A DNA stretch of 13,121 bases from Zygnema cylindricum. Lineage: Eukaryota > Streptophyta > Zygnematophyceae > Zygnematales > Zygnemataceae. How positions within the stretch are numbered: position 1 is the stretch's first letter; each line of letters starts with the position of its first letter. Shown here piece by piece: positions 5,544 to 13,121 of this stretch. The stretch spans positions 1 to 13,121 of the forward strand of contig JBBHKE010003232.1 in the NCBI GenBank assembly GCA_037447655.1, in the 5' to 3' direction. Both the position numbers and the translations under genes were made by a program. The notes under the pieces are model-generated. The model did not search any database, was not told the origin of the DNA, and worked only from the letters and a program-made list of their open reading frames with translations.

Positions 5544-8500
5544 GTATGCTCAGACCTGACCCCTTCTGGATGATTATTGTCTAAATTTCATTTTAAAGCT
5601 GTTCCTGTAACGATTTACTTTTCTATGTAGGGAGGTTTGAATCGTCTGGAAAGATCCGCTACAGTTTTTTGGAATTCTGAGAGAATCTGTCTAATAGGCT
5701 GGTTCTAGCATTGAGGGGTAAGGCATTCCAATTAATTTGCTAAGATATGTCCTTGGTGAGCTTTTTCAATCCTGTTATGATGTCAAGTGTCTTAAATTTT
5801 TTTTTTTTTTGAAGCTGTTCGCAAGGATGATTTCAATGCTGACTTGCCACACAATGTTTTCAATTGTTGCAGGTTGTCTTCATGCTTTATGGACGTTGAT
5901 GTTGATGAATGGAGTCAGAGCTTTGCAATGTATACCACATTGGACTACTATGAAGGGCCTCAGGTGTGGCTTTTATATTTTCTTTGGAGGGTAAAGCAGG
6001 GGAAATTAGCCTGCAGGGAGAATTAGACCGACTGCACTCTCAATTGGAAGGATGAGTAGGTTCTGGTGTATATGAAACAGGGAGACATAATTTTCAATGC
6101 CAGTTTTTATGATAGTTAGTGTGTTGAAGGGTATCAGGTTTATGAATGACAGTATTCCAAAGAAATATCAGGTTTCCTTTTACAGGAAGGAGTGGCATAT
6201 GCCGTCAGCAAAGCTGAGTCTTCGCTGACGTTTCTTGTGGATATTTGTCGCAGAAAATTTCTAACCGGGTGCAAGACAAGCTCGTAGAGCGAGTTGCAGC
6301 CATGGCCGGCCCTTCTCTTCTCAGCCTGAGGGCCAGGCAATGTACTGCCGCATCCCTAGAAAGAATCGCCAATCTTTGCCCTTCTTTAGAGCGGTTGGAG
6401 CTCCCTGACCTGCGTGGTCCATTTGATGAAGAACTGCGAATTGCTGTATCAAAGTTTCCCCAACTTCGAAATTTGACCGTGCAGGTGATTCTAGATTCAA
6501 GGATTTGCAGTATTTGAATTTTGCCTCTGTCATTTTGTTTATGATGTTCTCCCACCTTTCACACCATTTACTGACAGCCGAATTGATGCCATTTCAAACT
6601 CGAGTGCGTCTTCAATTGTATCTTTTCTCACTCTTTCGTCCCTGGGATGTGTTGGTTGTTATTTTCATTGCCGCAGCCTCTTTTCTTGCAAGAAGAACCC
6701 GGGAGTGCTATTCTTAGCAATGCTACTCTGCAGATTGTGGCGGGAAGCTGTCCAATGCTAAGGGAATTGGATCTGACAGAATGTCGAGGCTTAAAAGCAG
6801 AGGCAGTTCTGAGCATCTTGCACTCTTGCAAAGGGTTACGAGCATTGAATCTGGACAGGTCAGTTTTTGTCTGATCACTGGTTTATGTTTCACATTATCA
6901 TTCATTTTACTTTACTTGTGGTTGGTTGCTACACTTTCAATAACACTTCTTGTTGTTTGAGAGGATGACATTTGGAGGTTATGTTGAATTTTGTACTGAA
7001 ACTGCTGTGGCGGTATGCTGTGGGGGAAACAACAGTTGTATCAATGGAATGGAAACGACAAACATACTCAAAGGTCTTGCTATCCATGGTCGTGCCCTCA
7101 CTCGCCTCAATTTGGCTGATTGTGGAGTGGGACCTGATGCTCTGCGCTTTCTTGGTGCCCTTACCAATCTTCAAGACTTAATTCTTCGGTGCAATAACTT
7201 TCCTGGTGCTTTCAGACATGTAAGTGATGGAAAAGGTCATGTCAATGCTTATGGAATTTTGTTAATTTTGCAGCGTTGATCCCTGTTAAAGTATCAACAC
7301 GGGTTAATTTTACTAATGCTACAACAGTGTTGATACAACTGAAGGAAGATTATGCTGTTCTGGTACTTAAATGCTCGCTGGGATTACTTGCTGATTCGAT
7401 GAACCTATGCTGGTTTTGATATTTGCAGGTCGTACCTCATTTAAAGCAGCTGGTACAGCTGGATTTGGGAGATAATCCGTCTCTTGATGACGCTGATGTG
7501 GAAGCTTTGGCGCGGTCTTGCCCATTACTGCGGACTTTGGATTTGTCTTATTGTGCTATAACAGACAAGAGCATGTGTTCTCTTGCTCGCCATTGCAGGT
7601 AATGGACAGTTGTCTTTTGTGACACATCTGTTTTCATGCGGTTTCAGAATCTGCTGTTTTAATGCTGTTGTCCTTTATGGGAATCCTTTTAGTAGCAATG
7701 TTCTACAATTGGAGCTACAAACATAAAGAATATGTGCCTGAACCTTCTGCTCTCTGTTTGTTTCTTCATGCAGAGGCTTGATAGAACTCCGTGCTGATTA
7801 CACTATGGTGACAGACCAGGGATTGGAAGCTATAGCTATGTCCTGCTCTGGAATCACTATGCTGAGCTTAAAAAACTCAGGCCTCACTGATGCAGCTTTA
7901 GAACTAGTGGCTACCCGACTTCCTAAGCTTTCGCGTCTTACAGTAGCCGGGCATCGCACTCACGCTCCCTCAAACGGCTTAAGTCAGGCTGGTTTTGCTG
8001 CCCTCCTTGCTACTTCTCCAAGTTTGTGTGGGATAGGCTTGTCCCTTGTGGACATCGGTCGAGGATCTGGTCGTTCCAGTGAAGTGAAAAATGGAAGTTT
8101 CGATGGTTGCTTATCAACACCTTCGGTGGAGCTGGCTGCAATTGATGGGGATGCGATGTTGGTAGATGACGAGGGATTTAGGGTTTTGGAGAAGACTTCT
8201 GAGGTGGTAGTTGAAGGCGTGGGAGGTGTAAATTTTTCGGGAATGGAATTAGGGAATCATGTGGAAGATACTGTAACAGGGGAGAAAGGTGAAGGCAATG
8301 AGGTGGAAGTCCGATATGCGGGAGGAATGCTTTCTACTCTTCAAACTTGTGGACCCAATCTTGTTGATGTACGACTGGATGGACCAGAGCAGGAAGTTTT
8401 TGAAGATCTGAACGAAGCACTCATTGAGTTCGCACGGAACTGTCCAAATTTACGCATGCTTGACCTCAATTATTTGAGGTGAGATTATTTAACAACTCGT

Positions 8501-8996
8501 TATGTAGAAAGTGTGGATGTAATTTAATGGATCTTCAAGGATTGACAGGAAAGGAGTGATGATCCATAGTTTTTCATAAACAGGGATGAAGTTCACATAA
8601 TCGTGTACTGTCTGGAGTTATAAGGATTAGTTATTGACCAGAAAGGTTTTTTTTCTGCAGTCTGAAAAGTGGATACCTTATGGACTTTCATACTGATATT
8701 GTGAATTTGCTGTGCTTCTGTTCAGGAATTTGACTGATGAGACGGTTGCAGCCATAGTGTCTCTTTGCCCTCGTTTGGAGCAAGTAGGGTTTGGATGGTG
8801 CGATATGTTGACCAACCGGGCCATGGTGCAAGTAGCTTCCAGTTGCTCTCGTTTGCGAATTTTAGAGATTTGTTCGTGTCCACAAATAACCGGCGACATC
8901 TTCGGGGAGATGGCGGCAGTTAGACCCGGGACACAGGTTTTGTCCGGTCATAATGTGGTCTTTCGTGTACTTCGTGACACTGAAGGCAGGATATAG
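5017..8996 (+). CDS. F-box/leucine-rich-repeat protein, 8 exons, 810 residues
   Basis: The hand-built model joins 5017-5543, 5873-5963, 6254-6484, 6677-6858, 6964-7219, 7429-7598, 7774-8478 and 8726-8996. All introns are GT-AG (105-329 bp), phases agree throughout, and the total is 2433 bases. An upstream in-frame TGA (4984) precedes the ATG at 5017, which has purine at -3 and G at +4. Residues 1-138 are low-complexity. The F-box lies at about 140-190 (MPMDILANIFSFLPVEERLL, then LVCHGW and a following DEW). LRRs then run to about 790 with CPxLxxLxL signatures near 248, 308, 334, 460, 709 and 735. F-box/LRR proteins usually recruit substrates to SCF E3 ubiquitin ligases: the F-box binds SKP1 and the LRRs bind the target. 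The substrate and exact orthologue are unknown to me. An acidic insert at about 582-670 interrupts the LRRs. No transcript evidence is available. Confidence 0.85.
5797..5810 (+). repeat. Poly-T run in intron 1
   Basis: About 14 consecutive T residues occur about 60 bases before the exon 2 acceptor. Plant introns are commonly U-rich, and this tract may aid recognition of intron 1. Confidence 0.6.
5873..5963 (+). CDS. Exon 2: end of the F-box region
   Basis: Follows a TTGTTGCAG acceptor and encodes residues 177-206, starting LSSCFMDVDVDEWSQSF. The D-V-D-x-x-x-W pattern is where F-box/LRR proteins commonly have a W...LDL..W segment. The chosen donor CAG|GTGTGG (5964) is phase 0. AGG|GTAAAG at 5991 is also phase 0 and would add nine residues. 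Confidence 0.75.
6254..6484 (+). CDS. Exon 3: first LRRs
   Basis: The TTTGTCGCAG acceptor ends at 6253. An upstream TTTTACAG at 6185 leads into stops in the needed frame, so it was not used. Encodes residues 207-283, phase 0 at both ends, including CTAASLERIANLCPSLERLE and FPQLRNLTV. Donor is CAG|GTGATT. Confidence 0.85.
6677..6858 (+). CDS. Exon 4: LRRs
   Basis: The acceptor ATTGCCGCAG ends at 6676. Encodes residues 284-343 plus two bases of codon 344. LRR signatures are CPMLRELDLTEC (308-319) and CKGLRALNL (334-342). Donor is ACAG|GTCAGT. Confidence 0.85.
6964..7219 (+). CDS. Exon 5: LRRs with a Cys-rich start
   Basis: The acceptor TTGTTTGAGAG (ending 6963) is preceded by a pyrimidine-rich run but lacks the usual CAG. 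It gives residues 344-429. The first 25 residues are Cys-rich and do not look like an LRR (C354, C362, C363, C369). The LRR signature GRALTRLNLADC follows at 386-397. A phase-compatible CAG at 7033-7035 would remove the Cys-rich part (24 residues), but its upstream tract is purine-rich. Donor CAT|GTAAGT is strong. Confidence 0.75.
7429..7598 (+). CDS. Exon 6: LRRs
   Basis: The acceptor ATATTTGCAG ends at 7428. Encodes residues 430-485 plus two bases of Arg486. Signatures are LKQLVQLDLGDN and CPLLRTLDLSYC (460-471). Donor is GCAG|GTAATG. Confidence 0.85.
7774..8478 (+). CDS. Exon 7: LRRs flanking an acidic insert
   Basis: The acceptor TTCATGCAG ends at 7773. Encodes residues 486-720 plus two bases of Arg721. 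LRR signatures are CSGITMLSL (510-518), LPKLSRLTVAGH (535-546) and CPNLRMLDLNYL (709-720). Residues at about 582-670 are rich in Glu, Asp, Gly and Val, lack the LRR spacing, and probably form a loop. This exon is far longer than its neighbours. Donor is TGAG|GTGAGA. Confidence 0.85.
8726..8996 (+). CDS. Exon 8: C-terminal LRRs and stop
   Basis: The acceptor TTCTGTTCAG ends at 8725. Completes Arg721 and encodes residues 722-810, ending in TAG at 8994-8996. Signatures are CPRLEQVGFGWC (735-746) and CSRLRILEICSC (761-772), followed by a short tail through RPGTQVLSGHNVVFRV. The tail loosely recalls the end of plant SKP2-type F-box/LRR proteins. That resemblance is from memory and weak. Confidence 0.85.
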
Positions 8997-9185
8997 TAGA
9001 ATTAGATGGACAATGAGTGGTTTTATGAAAGGAGAAACAGAGGACGGAGCTCTCTGCTTTTCTTCCGGTGAAGGAGAATGTCGGAAGCGTGGCCTTGAGG
9101 GCAGAAACTCTTGTACATTAGAAAGGATGAAAAGCCATAAGACTGAATGAATTAGAGAAAGCATCATGGAGTAATGGCGCCCGTG

Positions 9186-9191
9186 AATAAA
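9186..9191 (+). terminator. Polyadenylation-type signal AATAAA of the F-box gene
   Basis: AATAAA lies 190 bases after the TAG stop, a usual distance for a plant 3' UTR. A TTGTACA (UGUA-type far-upstream element) is present at about 9112. No cleavage site can be fixed from sequence alone. Confidence 0.45.
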
Positions 9192-10113
9192 TCGGTCAGC
9201 GACAAGGCTGTGTGAACTTTCGAGGATTTAAAATTTTGAAAAACCCGAGTTTTACGCATGTTGACCAATGGTGTGGAGTATAAAAGAATAATAATTCGCC
9301 TTCCACTCTGTATATGAATAGAAAAGTTAGTCGGGGACATAAAAGAGTTCCTGATTGACAATATTGCTTCGTATTTTGTGACTTTTTGTCTGCGGGGCAA
9401 AGGTGAATGAGAAAAGTAGGAGTATGTTTGACGATACTAAATATCCTAGTTTGTGTGTTAATAGTTTGTTAGCCATAGTTGAAGAGGCTTTCCTATTTTT
9501 GGATTTTGTTTAGTGCAGGTATGGTTTCGAGAGAACTTTTTGGGACAGCAGTTAATCGTTGTCGGAAAAGCTTGTGCGTTACCATATCAAATAACTAGTT
9601 TTGTGTGCTAATTTGCTGTGGAGTTTTGCTACCTATTTTTGTGATTTTTGATTTTAACAAAAACATAACTACATGTTACTTGGATATCCAAATCCTGTCT
9701 TGTCTAATTTAACAACAAAATGTCTTAGGGACGACAAAAAGATTTCAAAGGTATAAATGGCTGGATGTGTGCAGCCACATTGGTATTAAAGCATATTTGT
9801 TTGTACACTTCAAATTACCAAGAATTCCGGCCTTTTAATTATTAGTACAAGCGTGGGAAATGGATATATGCAGGAAAAGAAGGTCAAGGAGGGCTGTCGA
9901 ATGTTAATTATTAATCGTTGAAGCTGGGTAGAAGTGTAATGTACACCTTGAATTGCTATTACCTCTAACAAATAGATATGAAAAAAACTGTTTAGCCTTA
10001 AAATCCCTTAGCATCTTTTTGGTCCTAATGCTGTGACAGTTGTGCACCATGAGAAGCATTAATGTTGAGAGTAAGTGCCTTGTGTTTAGAGGGCAAAAGT
10101 AATTGTGTCAGAG
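9192..10113. other. Gene-free AT-rich stretch
   Basis: No open frame of interest, no splice-linked coding and no clear repeat was found. TTAATTATTA occurs at about 9836 and 9904. A GTGACAGTTGT at 10033 resembles the motifs inside the elements downstream. Confidence 0.55.
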
Positions 10114-10116
10114 TTA

Positions 10117-10895
10117 GGGTATGTCCCCATGTACTTCTAACTTAGTGAACTTGCTTTGTATTTTAGCGCGGATCCGCCGGACCCGGTTTTCAAGTGTCCC
10201 TATGTGTAAGAACGTAATTGTAACTTACGTTTGTGACGATTGTATACGTTGACAATACCTGTGACGGTTGTCAGCGTCTACAATCTGTGTTGTCGCACGT
10301 TAATTTTTGGAATTGTTTGTGACGTCGCATGTCTTACCGTGACATTGTAGGCGTACCGCCTTCCAGCCTGTGCAGTTTCACGGTTGAAGAAGATGCAATT
10401 TGCCTTTGCGTCGCCTGTCCGGTCGACGTGAAATAGCATCGGAATTTCGAGACCCCTGCAAAAAAATAAATCTGTACTGGACGAAAATGGACAAAACCAA
10501 ACAAATTGTATACTTCTCTTCGTCGTATTGAACGCAAACGGACTAAACATAGCGAATTCCGTACTTTTCTTTGTCCTTTGAAATCGTATGAAAATTTTCG
10601 AAAATTACGGCACGTGCGAATATATCTTCCTATTTGTTTATCGAGAATACCTAGTTTAAAAACACATCGGCGATGTGTTTTAAAGATAGGTTTGAAGATG
10701 ACGTTTTTTGTCGTCGCCGTGGGTCGAAAAACACAAGACGACAAATTTTCCTACATCCTAAGTTCAAGGATGACGCAAATTGTACTCTACAAATTTGCGA
10801 TTCCTTCGTACGGTTGCAACTTAGGCAGTACCGCGCTAAGTTTTACAGGAAAACGACAGAAAAAAACCCTTACTTATACACATGGGGACATACCC
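10117..10895. mobile_element. Element D: PIF/Harbinger-like non-autonomous element
   Basis: GGGTATGTCCCCATGT (10117-10132) is perfectly inverted at 10880-10895. TTA lies directly outside both ends (10114-10116 and 10896-10898). Further in, TTAGCGCGG (10163-10171) is matched by CCGCGCTAA (10831-10839), so the inverted ends extend imperfectly for about 60-75 bp. GTGAC motifs start at 10233, 10261, 10319 and 10339. GG-starting ends with a 3-bp TTA duplication are hallmarks of PIF/Harbinger (Tourist-like) elements. The two mid-sized open frames inside, on opposite strands at 10506-10940 and 10334-10744, mirror each other around a palindrome and resemble no transposase I know. Total 779 bp. Confidence 0.65.
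10660..10680. repeat. 21-bp palindrome inside element D
   Basis: AAACACATCG (10660-10669) and CGATGTGTTT (10671-10680) are perfect inverses around one G. Weaker symmetry continues about 12 bases outward to AGGT/ACCT. It makes both strands read KTHRRCV in the overlapping open frames. Confidence 0.85.
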
Positions 10896-10898
10896 TTA

Positions 10899-11998
10899 GT
10901 AAAAACGTTCCTATATTTGTTGTTACGTGCTATTTTTTGAAGCATTAAATAGCAAAGAGTCATAAAAGCTAAAATCAGCATAAAGTACAAAAAAAAATAG
11001 TGTACTTCTTATATTGAGATATACCATTTTTTTGAGTTGTACAAGATGTTACGATACTTGTCCATATATAACAATTTGTTTTCTTCAAAATTTATGAATG
11101 TTTTTAGCCTAAAATGTATATTTATATAATTCGTAGGTGGCAAATAATTTGTTTGCACGCCCCAATATTAAGAGAGTGAGTTTGATAGTCAAGAGATATT
11201 CAATAGCAACCATTTTCTTTACTAAGGTAATTAATCGTTTTTATACTGATTTTTTCCAAGTTATAAGATCTAAAAAACATATCCATTAGACTAATAACTT
11301 GTCAATGTAAACATGGTGCATGCCTTATAATATCATGATAAAAATGTTTTCAAGGTAATACACACAAGTTCTTCATTATCCACACCGAGCCCCGTCCTCC
11401 CCGATTGTAATTATCAACCTGTATCTCTTAAAAATTTAATCCGCCAAAAAAAATCGTACTTTAAAGATAAAGGTGTCATCTTCCGTCATATCCCACGCCC
11501 AAAATTACACAATTATGTCTTTCGAACGGGCAACGGGCACATTACTCGGTGGAGTTTCAATGAGAAGGATACTGGTAATCAATTCAAGTTGTCCACTATA
11601 ACTGTTAAATATAGATATTGACAATTAAGACCAGAAAGCTTAAGCATTTCATTTTACAGGACTACAATCAATGTACTGCTACATTACTTCATCCTCCACT
11701 AATCCCATATGTAGAATACTGTTGGCAGCATTCTGGACAAGTATATCCTCGCAACGGACTTTAAAGACCTGATATAACATTTTTACGGCTAACCACAGTT
11801 GCTGTGATAGTAACAACACAATATTTGAACCATAGTTGACAACTGAAAATTATTTTCTACTACCCGGTTATTTGAACTATTGGCATTGTGAATCGACCAA
11901 AGCCAAAAACATTGTTTTGTATTTTAAACAGTATTTACATGTGTAAACAGGGAGTCAAAGCCATGTACAAGGGTATTAGGTACAAAGTTACAAACATA
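10899..11998. other. Gene-free AT-rich spacer between elements D and E
   Basis: No open frame of 60 codons or more begins here, and I found no strong repeat. Nothing here can be supported as a gene. Confidence 0.6.
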
Positions 11999-12117
11999 TT
12001 AGAAGGTGTCCCTATGTAATTGATACTTTGAAGAATTATTTTGGACTTTAGTGAAGATTCTCCGTACTACTTTGAAGAGCATCACAATGTGCGAAAAGGA
12101 AATCGAAACTTTGGAAT

Positions 12118-12286
12118 GTGACGGTTGTAGATGTGGGCACAACTTGTGACGACTGAAGACAACTACGAAACTTCCGACGATTAGTGACGTCTACAAAAAC
12201 AACGAGGACTGTAAGCATCTAGTTTTTTTGTGACATTGTAGATGTTTAGGGTTTTGTGACATTGTGACGTCATGCTCACTTGTGAC
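12118..12286 (+). repeat. Array of seven GTGAC motifs
   Basis: GTGAC starts at 12118, 12146, 12184, 12230, 12256, 12264 and 12282, all on the + strand, several extended to TGTGACATTGTAGATG or TGTGACGGTTGTAG. Element D has a smaller set at matching offsets. Subterminal repeats of this kind often bind a transposase (family knowledge, inferred here). Confidence 0.7.
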
Positions 12287-12436
12287 AACGTCGCCGATTT
12301 CGTTTTTTCTACTTTTCTCACTCGACTTGCCATAAGAATATACCTAAAGGTAGTCAAAGAATTATTTTTCAAAGATCTTTCATTTTATACCAATTTTATC
12401 GTGTCTCGCTATTAAAAGTGTGAGATAAAACCGATA

Positions 12437-12469
12437 GTGTGTGTGAGAGAGAGCGAGAGAGTGGAGAGG
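12437..12469 (+). repeat. GT/GA microsatellite
   Basis: Four GT units are followed by an imperfect GA run interrupted by GC and TG. It lies inside element E. Confidence 0.85.
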
Positions 12470-13121
12470 TGACGACGGCGTAAAATTCTGCAAAGGACCC
12501 ATGAATGAAAGTGGAGATCCGAGACCCCTGCAATTTTTTTCCGTACATGCGCGTGACGGCATGGAGAAAAAAGTGAGTACTCTCCCTCGTCCTAAAATTT
12601 TCCCACTCGTGTGGCTCGTGCGTTGATTGTTTGTCATTTGGTGTTTAAGTGATACTTTAACTGAAATCACATCGAGAGATGATTTTTGATGAAGTTTTTT
12701 GATGGGCTGAATTCTCTTGCCCGGGGGTCAAAAGAGGAAAACGCCAAAATGTGTTCACATGATGACAAACACGGAGTAAGTTCGAAGTATCAAATTGACG
12801 TTCATTGTATTGTGGTAAAAGTGATTTTTCCGTACGGCTAAAGTTTTTCTCGTTCATGACTGAATTTTGAGGGAAAACGATTGAAAAATGTCAATACTTT
12901 AATACATGGGGCCACCCCCTTAGGTAAAAGTACGAGTAAAGTACGTTTAAGTACACAAAATGTGAGTAGAACTGAAATTAAATAAGTAATGTGCGCACGC
13001 TAAAAATACATATAAATAAAGTCTAAATAAGCGTGCAAGTGCACCCAAAAATAGTATTTTTTTGTACTATATTGTACCTTTGTCTCCTAAGATTAACTGA
13101 AATCGTTTTTACTTTTCTTGA

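Larger units (their letters stand above)
12002..12919. mobile_element. Element E: relative of element D
   Basis: The left end GAAGGTGTCCCTATGTA (12002-12018) matches the reverse complement of the right end (12903-12919) at 13 of 17 positions. TTA lies outside both ends (11999-12001 and 12920-12922). The right end ACATGGGGCCACCCCC corresponds to ACATGGGGACATACCC of element D in the same orientation. GTGAC motifs stand at +116 and +144 from the left end in both elements, and CGAGACCCCTGCAA occurs in both (10448-10461 and 12520-12533). Length is 918 bp with no transposase. The two right flanks also share TTAG(G)TAAAA, so the true right boundary could lie slightly further out. Confidence 0.6.

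Noticed and set aside
6185-6253. Earlier acceptor TTTTACAG for exon 3
   Set aside because: The required frame hits a TGA at 6215-6217. The acceptor at 6253 restores the LRR frame.
8953-9167. Open frames overlapping the end of exon 8 and the 3' UTR
   Set aside because: They lie in other frames or the opposite strand of the terminal exon and have no independent support.
12380-12857. Reverse-strand open frames in the right part of element E
   Set aside because: They run through the GT/GA microsatellite and have no transposase-like residues. Chance openness is more likely.

Overview
The window looks like nuclear DNA of a land plant or close streptophyte relative. It holds one intron-rich protein gene with plant-style GT-AG splice sites, several copies of the plant telomere-like motif AAACCCTAA, and long AT-rich flanks packed with small inverted-repeat elements. 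I see no rRNA, tRNA, CRISPR or prokaryotic operon signals, and I cannot name the species.

Layout. Positions 253-357 may be the last coding exon of an upstream gene, but this is weakly supported. Positions 470-3247 are a repeat-rich block. It has three short elements (470-669, 1538-1764, 2699-3247) whose terminal inverted repeats share a CA(G/C)TACACCG...TTAGYGT theme, a fold-back element (897-1181) centred on a perfect 42-bp palindrome, and further hairpins. Positions 3250-4690 have no convincing gene. A G-box and a purine-rich leader precede the main gene.

The main gene runs from 5017 to 8996 on the + strand in eight exons. I joined these by hand using splice consensus and reading-frame phase. 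The product is an F-box/leucine-rich-repeat protein of 810 residues: a low-complexity N-terminus, an F-box at about 140-190, then about a dozen LRRs of the C-x-x-L-x-x-L-x-L type, interrupted by a roughly 90-residue acidic insert. Such proteins usually act as substrate receptors of SCF (SKP1-CUL1-F-box) ubiquitin ligases. A polyadenylation-type signal lies at 9186-9191.

The downstream flank (9200-13121) has no gene that I can support. It does hold two related, apparently non-autonomous elements, 10117-10895 and 12002-12919. Both are bracketed by TTA and have a GTGAC motif at the same offsets (+116 and +144) from their left ends. This fits the PIF/Harbinger superfamily and is the most distinctive signal in the window.
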